Source: Voacanga thouarsii (lineage: Eukaryota; Streptophyta; Magnoliopsida; Gentianales; Apocynaceae). From it: a stretch of 64,000 nt of DNA. The position numbers and the translations under genes were made by a program. Shown one piece after another: positions 9,390 through 20,917 of the stretch. The stretch lies in contig JANUWF010002432.1 in NCBI GenBank assembly GCA_026120185.1, forward strand, positions 62,001 to 126,000, given 5' to 3'. Numbering within the stretch: position 1 is the stretch's first letter; each line of letters begins with the position of its first letter. The notes beneath the pieces were generated by a model that made no database searches, was not told the DNA's origin, and was given only the letters and a program-made list of their open reading frames with translations.

Positions 9390-9478
9390 GTAAAAATGCA
9401 TTGGGAGCATCATGGCACGCAAGATGCCACATGGGAAACAGAAGAGTGCGTAAAGCGGAAGTATCCCGATTTGAGATA
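9390..9478 (+). pseudogene. pol: TK1 pol: last part of chromodomain, after AT1
   Basis: The frame resumes with MHWEHHGTQDATWE and ends at KRKYPDL before the stop near 9474. This is the second half of the chromodomain, including the Trp/Glu positions of the fold. It matches TK2 at about 38321-38370. Downstream 9479-9510 is a short untranslated stretch. Confidence 0.88.
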
Positions 9479-9510
9479 GAGGTATGCCTGAATTTCAGGA
9501 CAAAATTCTC

Positions 9511-9525
9511 ATAAAGAGGGGAGGA
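9511..9525 (+). other. TK1 polypurine tract
   Basis: ATAAAGAGGGGAGGA abuts the TGTGAAAC start of the 3' LTR. TK2 has AAGGAGGGGAGGA in the same position. Confidence 0.8.
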
Positions 9526-9770
9526 TGTGAAACGTGAACTAAAACCAACCCTAGAGTAAGGGGATTGGAATGCATATCATATTTTCTTGCATGCATAAAT
9601 ATATTTTTGAATGATTTTATGTGCTTTGGATTTGTGATTTATAGTCTAGAAGGCTTAATTGTGCTTTTTAAGTAAGATGGGCAAAATGGTACTTTTGCTT
9701 GAAGTGAAAATAGGGAGATAGCTTGAGGATTAAATAGGAAAAATATTTGGGAGAGAAAATAAAATAAGAG

Positions 9771-9833
9771 TTATTGTGGTTTAGTGATTAGAGCTTTGGA
9801 ATTAATCCTTAAAATCTTGAGTTCAAATCCCAT
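9771..9833 (+). other. tRNA-like segment (A box and B box) in TK1 LTR
   Basis: TGGTTTAGTGA (9777-9787) differs at one place from the polymerase III A-box consensus TRGYNNANNGG. AGTTCAAATCC (9820-9830) differs at one place from the B-box consensus GGTTCRANNCC. The spacing of about 43 bases is that of a tRNA. All TK LTR copies have it about 245 bp from the LTR start. A full cloverleaf is not convincing, so this is probably a captured tRNA or SINE head. Confidence 0.6.
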
Positions 9834-11402
9834 AATTTAAGTTTTAGCATGATTAATTTTATTTTGTATAAGGTAGGGTATTTTCGGCCTTGCATGCCAT
9901 AAAAAGAAGTAGGAGTGTTGTCCTAGGAGAGACATGAAGGGAATGTCTTAATCGTACTCTTGTGCCCTGCAAAAAAATTCTTAAGGGATTCAACAATTAA
10001 GATGGTTCTATCATCCAAAACAATATTTTAATTCCAGAAAATTTCAGCAAGGTTCTTTGATCTTGGAGTTTCGAAAATGCCTCTTGCTGGATGAAATTTT
10101 GATTGAAAATGGGGAAGTAGTTAAGGAAGGTTCCCAAGAGAATAAATCTCCTTAGTTGAACCTTCAAACTCCACCCTATAAGTGTTCATCTTCTTCATGT
10201 AGCAATTTGAAAATTTTCCAGCTTCTTGGTCAGTCAAACTTTCAAAAATGTCAGCCATTTTTCTTACTCAAATACTGCAAAAAAAAAAAAAAAAAAGCCA
10301 ATTTGTTCAGCTTGAAGACTGAAGTCTTTGGCCAAAAATTGGACTGCACAAAGCTGTGCAAACCAGGAAAAAATCCTGGACAGTTTCGCAACTTAGCAGT
10401 CCAAAAAATCAAGTTGTTTCTTCTAGTCTTCAAACTAGTAATTCATCTGTCTTTCCTCCATAAAGAAGGCTGGAAACCAGCCTTAAAGGACCCTCTAATA
10501 CCCCTTCAAACCTTCTTCAAGTCGGCTGGAACATTGTAGAAAAATCTGCAAAAAAATTCTAACAAATCCTTCGAGTGAACAACCAGAAATTCCAGCCTTG
10601 CTCCCTCTTCAACCTTGTCTGAAAAAACCACTTCAACATTCTGTGAAAATGACCTTAGTTAACCATTAACTAAACTTCATCACCCTCATCCATTGATCTG
10701 CACGAAAGAGCTCCATGGCCACTCCTTAAATCACTCCTTCAATCACTACAATCAAGCCTTTAATTGGAATTAAAAAATTCAGCAAATTACTCCATTAAAA
10801 CTCCCATGGATTAAGCCTCAGCCAACCAAAAATTTCCTCCACCATTTCACTCCACATTTCGGCCACCCTATAGCTCCTTATAACCTTATTCATATCAGCA
10901 AAACTTTGGCAAATTCCGGTCGGCCATAGCAGCTCCAAGAACCTCCATCAACCAAGTTATTCTTACCACATCTTCTACCTTAATTCACTCCCTAAATTAC
11001 TTCTTTTGAATTTCAAACAACCAGCTTTCCCTCTTTTCTCTAATTTGAAAATTCAATCACAAGGATTCCCCTATCCATTCGGCCAATACCATTCAGCAAA
11101 TTTCATCCAGCCTTCCCTCCATTCTCTCTATTTCTCCCAAGAACACCAAGAACATACACCACCATTCTCCAAGCCTAAGACCACCCTAACCACCTCCAAC
11201 CTCTCCCAGAAACTGCAGATCACGTCTACTCACCCTTTATAATCCATCTTTGTATTTTATAACATCAAACATTGAAACCAAAATTCTACTATCGGATCAA
11301 AAACTAGAATTTTTCTCAAAGATTCAAGAACTCTCTCAAGGTAACCATGAACGATTTTGTTCATCTGCTTTCCTCTTTAATCTTTAATATAATATACTAA
11401 TG

Positions 11403-11405
<3 letters not shown>

Positions 11406-11440
<35 letters not shown>

Positions 11441-11441
11441 A

Positions 11442-11475
<34 letters not shown>
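11406..11475 (+). repeat. CT microsatellite in TK1 LTR
   Basis: A (CT)n run with a few interruptions, about 70 bp, is followed by CGGCCGAA. The same site holds CT or GA runs of different length in the other TK LTRs (28984-28996, 40686-40718, and 36307-36361 on the other strand). Confidence 0.9.
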
Positions 11476-13011
11476 GGCCGAAATAGTTGTTTCAACCATG
11501 GCCATTTTTCCTCATCCTTCTTGGTCGGATCAAGCCTTCAAAGCGTGTCGATTCTCTTGAGACTTCATCAAGTTAGTCATCATTCATGTATACCTCTTTA
11601 ACCCTCTCCTTAATTCTAAAATCATGTCTCTTGGATGTTGTTAGTAAAGGATGGAATATGATTAGAGATTGAGTATGTGTTTGTATGAAGGAGTTGTGAT
11701 TAAAACATGAGGATGTTTTATCATGATTGAGGTTTATGATATTTTGTAGTTTGTTGCATGCTCTTCATGTCATGAGTTAATATGAAAAGCATGATAGATA
11801 TTATGTCACCTTTGGTGAATAGGGTTTTATGTTCTTGTATTCTTGTTGAAACCAGGATTATGCTTATGCTTAGTGAAGTTTGGATCATGTGATGGTAGAT
11901 ATGGATTTAAGCCTTTATTAATGAATTGAATGGTTTGTTGATTGGTGTTAGAATTTATGTTCATGGTTCTTGTTAGCCATAGGAAAATAATGATCATGAC
12001 CTTGTTGATCCTAAACTATTTAAGTTAGCCAATTTTATTACATTAATAAAAATTAATACTATATTTTCTTCCAATGATTTCGAAAACCCTAGGATGATTT
12101 GGAATTGGATTGTTATATGACATAGTGAAATTTTAGCCAAATAAATGATATCTTTATTAAAAATAAAATATATAAATATTATATAATATTAAATAAAGCC
12201 TTTTATATAAATAATCATAATAGGTAAAATATTAATCTTATAGGTCATATATTCATAAATACTATTGAAATTTATTTATTATCTTTTGATCAAAATTTAA
12301 TAAAATTTATTTATTATTAATTTTATTTATTAATTATTTTCTATTTATTAAGTATTAATTAAGAGATTAGTAATGATTTAATATTTGTAGGACTTAGGGC
12401 CCTTCATCAAATAAACCCTAGTTTATTTATTAATAACAAAGATTATATTTGAACCTATTTTACAACCCCTAGTTATTTTCATTTATCAAGCTAGACTTAT
12501 TTTATAAAACCCTTTTATCATCTAACCCAAAAGTTTGGGACATTGGGGTCACGATTGTAGCAAGTTGAGCTAGGATTTCTTATGGATGCGAATATAGCTT
12601 GAGTTTAATTATGGCTTGTGTTTACCCCAGGCAGGATTAGGTCAGCTTTGGAAGATCTTTAAATTAGCTTAGGCAAAGGATCAAGTAAGCTCCTACATAA
12701 AACTTGTTTGATGTAAAAAAGTTTACTATGGCAAGCCAAATGCGAAGTGTGTGGACACTCATTTTTGTAAAGGCAATTAAGGACTGTTTCCTTTCTTTTT
12801 TCAGTCAAACAAATTACTTGAAAATCAACCAATAGTTTTACTTAAACACCAAACTCTTTCTAAAACCAACTTTGACACAAATTTTAGAAACCCTAATTGC
12901 TATTTCCAAGTAAAGCAATGTTTTATCAGTTTTCTCCCAAGTGGACCAATCAAATGTTGAGTACTCAATAAGGGTAGGCTAGTAGTACTAGTTTTAAAGA
13001 GCAAGAGTGAG

Positions 13012-13040
13012 TCTTCTGGCAGGAGGCCACCTCCAGAAGA
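13012..13040 (+). other. Hairpin in TK1 LTR
   Basis: TCTTCTGG and CCAGAAGA pair, with GGAGG and CCTCC forming further pairs towards a short loop. The solo LTR has the same sequence at 42254-42282. TK2 LTRs have a different sequence at the same place that also folds (34638-34660 and 48695-48717). Confidence 0.6.
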
Positions 13041-13741
13041 TGAACTCAACTTGTTGAAGCAATAGTACTACTTAGTCATGCTGGTCCGAGCTAGCAAGTT
13101 TCAGTCATGTGGACTGTGTGTTGCCGGAGTGGAGAACCGATGTTGTTTAGGTGTAGAGAATGAGGAGTATCTTACCTGGTAGGCCTTACACCTACTTTTT
13201 GTAAGTCTGCACAAAGTGTGGCTTTCTGACCGTTATATGGACATGGGGCCCAACGTGTGGTAACCCATGGCCGTCCATTTGAGTGGTTGTATTTATTATG
13301 CACTTGTTTGGTTTGAAAAGAGGAAAATGCCACTCTTTATTTTTAACCTTATTTATTGCTTGCCAGGACTTTCTCTTATGCAGTTTTTACAACTTGCACA
13401 CATTAATTGTTTTCCTGAAACACTCAATGCACACAGGGGCTCACTAAGATTTTTATCTCATCACTCTTTTATGTCATATTTCAGGTCGATCCTGCTGTGG
13501 GGAAGAGTAGCTAGAATGTTGCCTGCTTGAAGAATCTATGTTGTTTATTTTATATGTTGCTTTAAGAGATGATAGTGAATAATTTATTTTGGATTTATTT
13601 TTTAAAATTTTTGGGTTGTAATAAGTTTAATTTTAAAAGTATTGTTTTATTTTCGGTGTGACCTAGTTATAAAGACCCCTTATCCTTTGGACGGGGCGAC
13701 ATCCTTAGCCCTGTTGGGCCTAGATAGTGGGGTGTTATAAT

Positions 13742-13999
13742 ATTACTCGACAACATGAATTTTAGAAAGGGGATCAAGTGTTATTATTCAATTCTCGATT
13801 ACGCTTCTTTCCCGGTATGCTGAAATCACGATGGTCTAGACCATACACGGTAAGTCAAATATTCCCCTTTGGAACTCTCGAAATCACTCATCACACGGGG
13901 CATACCTTCAAAGTCAATGGCAATCAAGTGAAACACTGTGTTGGTGATGTTCTCCACCACACGGATCACGTGGAAATTCTATTAGACATGGTGATATAA
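13742..13999 (+). pseudogene. pol: AT2 pol: integrase C-terminus
   Basis: KGDQVLLFNSRLR, the PGMLKSRWSRPYTVS block and the HTFKVNGNQVKH block are the typical end of Athila integrase. It is the DNA-binding tail after the catalytic core and has no catalytic residues itself. A TAG at 13763-13765 interrupts the frame, which then stays open to the stop at 13997-13999. Only this portion of pol is present because TK1 inserted just upstream. It shows what the tail of the AT1 fusion ORF comes from. Confidence 0.85.
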
Positions 14000-15717
14000 A
14001 ATCTCTGGGTTATCTTACTTACTATTTTCTTTTCTGTTTGTACTATTTTCTTTATTTTGTTTTTGATTTATTTTTCTATTCTAGTTTTTATGCTTTTGTG
14101 TGCTCTTTTGTATTTTTCTGTTTTAGGTACTGTGATAATGCCTTGTTCTTCACGAATTCAGCTCTTGTATAGCACATTGCACATTGAATGAAAGTATTGT
14201 CTTTTTATCTCTTCTCCTTTATATTTTTGGTTCTTTGGTATTGTTTATTCTTTGTTCTATTTATTTGGTCATTGAGAACAGTGTCCATTATAAGTGTGGG
14301 GGAGTGATTCGATTGAAGATTCTTCTTTGCATAAAATTTTCAAAATTTTTTCTGATTTTCTTTGCGATTTCAAACTATATTTTTAATGCATGTCTTTATG
14401 ATGAATTATAGAGCATATGTTCTATATCAATTATGGCTTATGCATGACTTTTTGCACGCACTTAGACTAAGTAGTTCTTGATCAAATGCTTTGCATTATT
14501 CTTAAACCTGTTTTTCTACAGAAATTCATTGAACATTCTAGAACTTACTTGAATACCTCTCGAGGTGAAATAATAAATACAGTTATGATTTAACTTAGGG
14601 TTGACGGTAATAGGCCTTCTTTGGATAGTTTGAGCTTTTCAAGCCTACCTATTTTTATATTATCCCTGGTACCTATTTTAAGCCTAAATTGTTGATTTCT
14701 TTCTTTAAAACTTGTTATCATACTTTGTCCATTGCTTGTTTCTGAGAGTTTGAATAGTTTTTCAAATCTTTATGCTCTTGATGAATGACAGTATATGTAG
14801 GAGCATGTTGAGGAAGAATACTTGGAGAAATATCATGACTCTTTACTTTCAGTCATGTATCAATAGTTGTGTTGGGCAAGAAAAAGAAAAGAAGGATTGA
14901 AAACAAGAAAAGAAAACAAAAAGTTGCTAAGAATAATGGAAAGAGAGAAAATGTGAAAGAAAAGAATAGCAGTAGTGAAAAAACAAAAGATGAGTGAAAG
15001 AAAGATAAAAGAAAATTGAGAGAGAAAGAAAAGAAAGATCACAAGAGAAATGGTGATTGCTGAAAATATGAGTGATCTTATGAAAAATAAAGAAGAGTTA
15101 ATGAAGGAAGTGAGAAGATAAGAAAAGAAAAAAGAAGAAGAAAAGAAAAGGATAAAAAAAATACAGGATTTGCTTGAGTTAAATTGTAATTGCTAAACAA
15201 GGTTATGGGTTTTGATTTATTTTTGGAATAGGAGAGCAAGAAGCGTTGAAAATTATTGATTCATTTTGTTTATCCTTTTCTTACAAACTCTCAGCTTCTT
15301 TGATATTTGATTCTCCTATATCATTCGTTTGATAAGCTACATTACAGGCCTTTAGCCTTACATTACAACCTTGAAAGTCCTACTTGATCTAAGTAGAATC
15401 ATGATCTGTCTCGAATTAGTGGAGAGAGTGTAGGAAAAGTAAGCTTATGGAATACATATTCTTTTTGAATTAAATTCTTTCCAATGGTTTGAGAATATTG
15501 TTAAGTATTGAGATGGTTTTACTAAGTCATTATTCACTTACACAAGTCTTGCATTTGTTATGAAGGATGTAGTAGCATGTGTTTTATGTTCTGGCATGAA
15601 GGAAGCATTAGAGATAGTGTTTTGAAATTGATTGAGTGATTAATGAAACCTTGTGTTTTCCTACTTGTCTTTGATACTTTGCATGAGGACAAGCAAAGAG
15701 CTAAGCGTGGAGGAATA
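14000..15717 (+). other. AT2 non-coding 3' region with two polypurine-like motifs
   Basis: The region is collinear with AT1 6028-7867: a T-rich start, the internal motif at 14272-14304 (AAGTGTGGGGGAG), a purine-rich tract at about 14870-15165, and the terminal tract at 15684-15717 (TGAGGACAAG, then AAGCGTGGAGGAATA) directly before the LTR. A short hydrophobic ORF starts at 14184 but leaves the frame seen in AT1 and AT4. No other gene is visible. Confidence 0.7.
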
Positions 15718-16008
15718 TGATAAGGGCTAAATTAGTCATATTTTTTCTACTTATTTGAGGCTCTTTTGTGATATATTTTGTTCAATCACTAGTCACATTT
15801 CTTCATATTTGAGATTTTACCATTGGAAAGGTATTTTGTTCATTATTACAGATTTTTGGGATAAAACGAAGCAAAAACCTCACAAAACAGAAGAGAGGTG
15901 GCACCGGACAGGGTAGTGGAAGCGACGCTAGCCATGCACTGTTGACACGAACTTCAGGGTAACGAAAAAATTGGTGAAATAGACTGGAACATAGTGGAAC
16001 CGACGCCG
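15718..16008 (+). repeat. AT2 3' LTR, first 291 bp only
   Basis: It starts TGATAAGGGCTAAATTAG and follows the AT1 LTR to the GGCGCC motif array (here GGCACCGG, GACGCTAGCC and GACGCCGGCT). Homology stops right after the last motif, near 16008. The break may reflect recombination or a deletion. Confidence 0.82.
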
Positions 16009-16614
16009 GCTGATGTTTATATTCTTGATAAGATGATGAGGAGTGAGTCTATTCCTTTTGGCCCTATAATTATTCAGTCTATGCGAAAGGTTTTTTACTA
16101 TGGCATAGCTGCTAAGGCCATCAAATTCCCGTTAGGTATTATTCGTATCCTATGTGACTTTGGAGTGAGATTAGATAGAGAAATTAGTGAGCCCACTACT
16201 GATTGAGACCTAGTGATTAATCATACTTTGGTTCAGTGTGGCTATCCATATAATGAGAAACATAGAGAGAGAGGTGATGGAAGAAGTCTTTTGAGGTCCA
16301 ACACACAGGGATGGTAGAGCTTCCCCCAAATGAGCAGAAGGAAGAAGAGTAGCTTACTCGACCTCACAGTCGTGCCACTGATTCTCATTCTCATACTGAT
16401 TTTGAGGCAAGAGTGGAGGCCCAACTAAAGATCTAAATGACTATCCTTCCTTAGCTACGAGACTCCATTGCTGACCTCTATCGACGCCAAGATGTCCAAG
16501 AACAAAGGTTGACGACCTTGATCCACCAATCTACTGTGGCCTCCACGAGTAGACCAGCTGGTGATAATGATGATGATGATGATGATGAGACTGAGGACTC
16601 TTTATCTACTCTTT
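16009..16614 (+). pseudogene. AT3 ORF2 C-terminal half ('putative plant transposon protein' type)
   Basis: The frame starts mid-domain at DVYILDKMM and matches AT4 ORF2 from its FILHRMM block onward. The shared stretch (PIIIQSMRKV, then IRILCDFGVRLD) ends in a SHSHTDFEA block and a helical tail. Stops at 16204-16206, 16338-16340, near 16432 and near 16452, and a frameshift near 16280, break it. The last 40 codons end in an acidic run of six Asp coded by GAT repeats (about 16567-16590). The role is unknown. Its match to AT4 shows ORF2 is an old, shared gene of both subfamilies. Confidence 0.7.
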
Positions 16615-17985
16615 GAACTTGTATATTATTTTATTTTATGTCCTTTTTCTTTTATTTCTTTTCTTTGGAATTTTCATGAACTTTCCTAGCTTTTAGTTAT
16701 CTTTTCTTTTATTTTATTTCTTTTATCTTTTTCTAGATTTATGTTTATGTTTATGTTTTTTTTTTTTTTTGAGTTAGGTACCCTTCTACTCCTTGTGGTG
16801 GATTCACACTTGTTGGACCAAATGTGTAATGGAAGTATTTTCTTCTCTTCATTCTTCCTCTTTATTTTTTTTGGTCTTTTTGGCTTTGCTTTCATTGTTG
16901 TATTTTTACCTCAATGTCCCGTTTAAGTATGGGGGAGATTTTAGGAATTGAAGATATTTTCCATATATTTTTGTGTGAAAATTTTATTTTATTTTTTGTT
17001 TTCATTGTTTAATAATGTTGTAATTCTTTTTCGTACTTGGATATGAATTTTTATTATTGATTTGGTGGATTTTTATGAAATTATTTTTATTGGATAGGAT
17101 ATTTTCCAAGACTTGAGAATTTGAATTAATCTTATTTATGCATTGGTGTTTGAGTGCTATTTAACTCATCTAGTTAAATATGGAGAATATGATAAAAGTG
17201 GGGAAAGTTTATTAGCTAACTCTTGTATTATAGGTTTAAACTTTGCTTAACATTGTGTTTGGATAAGGAATGTGAGGAGATAACAGATTTTTGAGAGCAA
17301 AGACTGGGGAAAATTATGGAAATTTTTTTGTGAGTTTGAAAATTGAGAAAAATGAGTTGATTGGTGTTTCCTTTTTTGAAAATAAGTAAATATTATTTTT
17401 ATTTGATTTTAGGGGCCAATACGGATAGTGATGAGAAATTCACTTTCTTGAGGTTTTGAATTCTCAAGACCAAAAAAGAGGAAAGATGTGGAAAAAATGA
17501 TGAGTGATGACTACATGGGGGATAATACGGTGTGTGAAGAGAAATCGATCCACTCGAGGCTATCAATTCCCTAAGTATTGAAAAACTTGAGAGAAAAAAG
17601 GTTTTGAGTGCTTTACTTACATCATGACTTAAGTTGTGTAATTTTTGGATTTATAATACTTAAGTTGTTAGATAGCTTAACTTGTGTAATTCATGTTATC
17701 TATATTCTTACTTGAATGGTGAAATAATTTTCTTAGACTAAGGTATAAATGTGATTAATTTAACTTTAAAGGGTTTTGTGATGTCTTGTCAAATGTTTTG
17801 AAGTTTGAATTCTTTTCAAAAGGTTTGATGAATGGAAAGAGCATTATCTAAAGTTTGAAGGGAAGTTAATAATCATTGTTATGTTTCAAATTTTTGGAAT
17901 GAGTAAAGGCTGGTGCTTTCTTGATGATTTTCTTGGTGTAAGTGTTTTTGCTTGAGGACAAGAAAAAGTTCAAGTGTGGGGGAAT
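16615..17985 (+). other. AT3 non-coding 3' region
   Basis: The region is AT-rich and collinear with the AT1 3' region but diverged. It holds a T-run near 16757, the internal motif AAGTATGGGGGAGA at 16925-16938, and the terminal polypurine tract at 17952-17985 (TTGAGGACAAG, then CAAGTGTGGGGGAAT). I find no convincing gene. Confidence 0.65.
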
Positions 17986-19402
17986 TGATAGGGGCTAAAA
18001 TCATCACTATTTTCCTAGTTATTTAAGTTAAATTGAGATACTTTTGATGTAAAAACTAGACATATTCCTTTCTATTTGACATTTTCTTTGTAGAAAGTAT
18101 TTTTGATAAATTGATGCATATTTAAGTTGATTTCAAGCAAAAAGTGGACAAAATTTCAAAATGCACCTGGCGCCAGGTCCAGCTAAGGCACCAGGTGCCA
18201 GGTCTACTCTGGCTGAGCAGAGAAAATGGAGCAATTTTCAGGAAGAAAACAAAACACACCTAGTGCCAGGTGGGTCAACTGGACCTAGTGCCAGGTCCAC
18301 TTTGGATAGATAAAATCCTGTGCATGAATTTAGTAATTTTCCAAAGATTTTGGTATTTTCTGAATCTAACTCGACTGAGACTTCTCTAGCAACGAATTTG
18401 GCATCAATGAAGCCTATAAAACCAAGAGAAAATACAAGAGAAAAGTACTGAGTTCAAAGAGCAAATAAGAAAATCACTCATTAAATGAGGAATTCATCAA
18501 ATCAAGAAGGGTTGTTCAAGAAAGTCTTCAAGGGAGAAGAAGGAGGATTGTCTATGAGTTCTTTTTTTTTATTTTTATTTTACCTTTGTTTTATTTTTCT
18601 TAAACAATGATGTAATTAATATTTCCATTTGTAATTTGACATTGTTTTTGGAATTCATGATTTTTTTTTTTATCAATTCATTATTTATCTTGGAATTTGA
18701 TTACTTATTTTTATTACAGAGTTAGTTGATTGATTTTTGTTATTAACTTACTTGAAAGGGGTTGAGAAGCTATAGGCACCTTATCTGAGAGGCCCATACG
18801 CGCTCCTCCAGTTCTTGCAGGCGGGAAGCAGGTTGGACCCTACAGGCGGGTTGGATAAACAATGGTTAGTTGATGATTGCTAGAATATGGATTCATTGAC
18901 TAATTTCATATTTTAAATCACCTAGAATATAGAGATTTATATGAGAATTAATTTTAATGCATCTTTTTCATAAATTAGTTGAGATAGAATATGTTCACTA
19001 ATTTAACTAGAAGATAGTGATTTCATGGTTTACAAATGAAGTAGGTCTATTTTAAATCCTTCATGAGACCAGGATGATAATTGATTGTGATATGTGCTAA
19101 CTGATTCATTGTCATGTTTTCAAAAGCCTTTGTCTAAATAGCATATTTTCACATTATTGAGTTATACATATTTCTTTATTTTTTATTATCTTATTACTTT
19201 ATTTGTTTGGTAAAACAATAAATGAAAAGTGATTAGTGTGTACTTGTTCCTTTGAGGATTGATATTCGTTAATTCCCTACACTATGCTTGCGATGAGTAT
19301 AATTGCTCGTACGTGTATTTTGGGATTAATATTTTAATTAAAACATGACTAAGGGAAGAATTTAAAATTGATAATATTTATACACCTAAAATTTACACAT
19401 CA
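17986..19402 (+). repeat. AT3 3' LTR (1417 bp)
   Basis: It begins TGATAGGGGCTAAAATCATC and ends TTTACACATCA, so it has the TGAT...ATCA ends of the AT1 LTR. A reverse-orientation copy lies at 23384-24789. A TATA box (TATAAAAC, 18415-18422) is preceded by the motif array at about 18167-18300. Confidence 0.9.
18167..18422 (+). promoter_or_regulatory. AT3 U3: palindromic CCTGGCGCCAGG array and TATA box
   Basis: CACCTGGCGCCAGGTCC, CACCAGGTGCCAGGTC, CACCTAGTGCCAGGTGG and GACCTAGTGCCAGGTCC lie within about 130 bp. The first has a perfect 14-base palindrome. The array sits at the LTR position where AT1 has its GGCGCCGGCT array, upstream of a TATA box at 18415-18422. It is probably a binding array, with the factor unknown. 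The solo LTR at 23384-24789 repeats it near 24478-24612. Confidence 0.6.
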
Positions 19403-20880
19403 TCTATGTACTTCAATTAGATTTGGGATCTTGTAGCTTCACTTGAAGGAATAAAACTCATTGGGTGCAAGTGGGTATACAAGAGGAAGAAGAGAGCAGA
19501 TGGAAAGATGGAAAACTTTAAAGCTAGGCTTGTGGCGAAAGGGTACACTCAGAAATAAAGTATCAACTATAAGGAAATCTTTTTTCTGGTAGCCGTGCTT
19601 AAGTCCATCTATATCCTCCTTACCATCGCATATCATTATGACTACAAAATATGGCAATGAATGTCAAGACAACATTTTTCAATGGCCAGCTTAGTGAAGA
19701 CATCTATATGTCCCAACCGAAAGGTTTTGTTTGCTAAAGGCCAGGAACATATGGTTTGTAAGTTTAAAAAATCAATTTATGGACTTAAGCAAGCATCTAA
19801 AGCATGGAACATTCATTTTGATGAGACTGTAAAATCCTACATTTTATTCAAAACAAGGACGAACCATGTGTGTACAAGGAACTAGAAGGCATAAACTTGG
19901 TTTTTCTTGTACTCTATATGGATGACATTCTACTCATTGTGAATGATATAGGGGCATTATCGTCTGCTAAGATTTAGCCATCATGTCAATTTAGTATGAA
20001 GGATTTGGGAGAAGACAGTTTCATTCTTAGGATTAGGTTTCTCAGAAATAGGAAGTAGAGAATGTTAAGATTATCTCAAACTACATACATTGACAATATA
20101 CTAGCCAAGTTCAGTATGGACTCATGCAAGGGAGCGTTAATCCCTTGCAGATATAGGTTGTCTTTTTCTTCAATAGACTGAGCAAAGTCTTAAGAAGAAA
20201 AAGACAGAATGAGTAGGGTTCCCTATGCTTCAGTTGTGGGAAGTCTCATGTACGTCGTGCTGTTCATTAGGTTAGATATCTGTTTTACCATAGGCGTAGT
20301 TAGCTGATATTAGTCAAATCCTGGGGAGTTATTGGCAAGCTGTAAAGCATATTCTTAAGTACCACAAGGGAATAATAGATTATATGCTAGTTTACAGGGT
20401 TGACGACTTGGCTCTTACATGATACACAGACTCAGACTTCCAGGTAGATAAGGATGAGAGAAAATCCATTAGTGGATGTGTCTTCACCTTATCTGCAAGG
20501 GCTATTACTTGGAGTAGTATTGAGCAATCTCGTATTGCTGACTCAACCATGGAAGTTGAGTATGTGGTAGCTTTGGAGGCATCTAAGGAAGTGTTCTAGC
20601 TCAAAAAGTTCCTTTTAGAACTTGGAGTCATGCCACAAATGGACAGGCTGATTGTGACATATTGAGACAACACTAGTGTAGTCTCATAATCTAAAGAACC
20701 TAGGAACCACAAAAATAGGAAGCACATTGAGAGAAAGTACCACATGATCTGGGATTTCATCCAGAGATGGAAAATCGTGCTGGAATAGATTGTATCAGAG
20801 AACAATCAAGCAGATCCTTTCACCAAGCCTTTGGCTAAGAGAGTATTTAGAAGACACTTGACACTATAGGGATGGGTACC
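19403..20880 (+). pseudogene. pol: CopA pol: reverse transcriptase and RNase H (heavily broken)
   Basis: The copia-type order is clear. LIGCKWVYKRK and NFKARLVAKGYTQ mark the fingers, SIYGLKQASKAWN lies near 19775-19810, and the catalytic LYMDDIL near 19910-19930. RNase H follows and the end has NQADPFTKPL near 20805-20835. Many stops and frameshifts interrupt it, for example at 19556-19558 and 19657-19659. In life the protein would copy the element RNA; this copy cannot. The domain order (integrase before reverse transcriptase, absent here) cannot be checked in this fragment. Confidence 0.88.
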
Positions 20881-20917
20881 TATGGACTAACTTATTCTTA
20901 TAGTGCAAGTGGGAGAT

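Larger units (their letters stand above)
1..13739 (+). mobile_element. TK1: degenerate Tekay/Del-type Ty3/gypsy chromovirus, 5' end cut by window edge
   Basis: The order is 5' LTR end, primer-site remnant, protease, reverse transcriptase, RNase H, integrase with HHCC finger, chromodomain, polypurine tract, and a 4.2-kb 3' LTR. This order with a C-terminal chromodomain defines chromoviruses, and the very long LTRs fit the Tekay/Del lineage. The internal region carries many stops and frameshifts, and nearly all of gag is deleted. AT1 is inserted in the chromodomain at 3473-9389. The right end (13739) lies inside the integrase C-terminal coding region of another element (AT2). The left target-site copy lies outside the window, so the target duplication cannot be tested. 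Confidence 0.9.
9526..13739 (+). repeat. TK1 3' LTR (4214 bp)
   Basis: It starts TGTGAAAC and ends GGGGTGTTATA, where other copies have TTACA. Landmarks in order are a tRNA-like segment at 9771-9833, an A-run near 10278, a CT microsatellite at 11406-11475, a very AT-rich block at about 12100-12500, a hairpin at 13012-13040 and a small terminal hairpin at 13708-13719. There are only short chance ORFs. At more than 4 kb, the LTRs make up most of each TK element. Confidence 0.92.
13740..16008 (+). mobile_element. AT2: 3' part of an Athila-like element, host of the TK1 insertion
   Basis: It begins in integrase coding sequence at the TK1 right end, continues through the non-coding 3' region and polypurine tract, and ends in the first 291 bp of a 3' LTR. 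That LTR breaks off near 16008, where the sequence changes to ORF2 of the AT3 subfamily. The 5' part would lie left of the window. Confidence 0.85.
16009..19402 (+). mobile_element. AT3: 3' part of a second Athila-like subfamily
   Basis: It consists of the end of an ORF2 homologue, a non-coding 3' region with the two polypurine-like motifs, and a 1417-bp LTR. The LTR is clearly related to AT1 in its ends and TATA region but diverged elsewhere. Its U3 carries CCTGGCGCCAGG-type motifs in place of GGCGCCGGCT. The left side is missing, and the right end abuts CopA reverse transcriptase. Confidence 0.82.

Noticed and set aside
16009..19402. AT2 and AT3 as one element
   Set aside because: The LTR begun at 15718 breaks off at 16008, the next sequence is ORF2 of a diverged subfamily, and the following LTR differs along its whole length.
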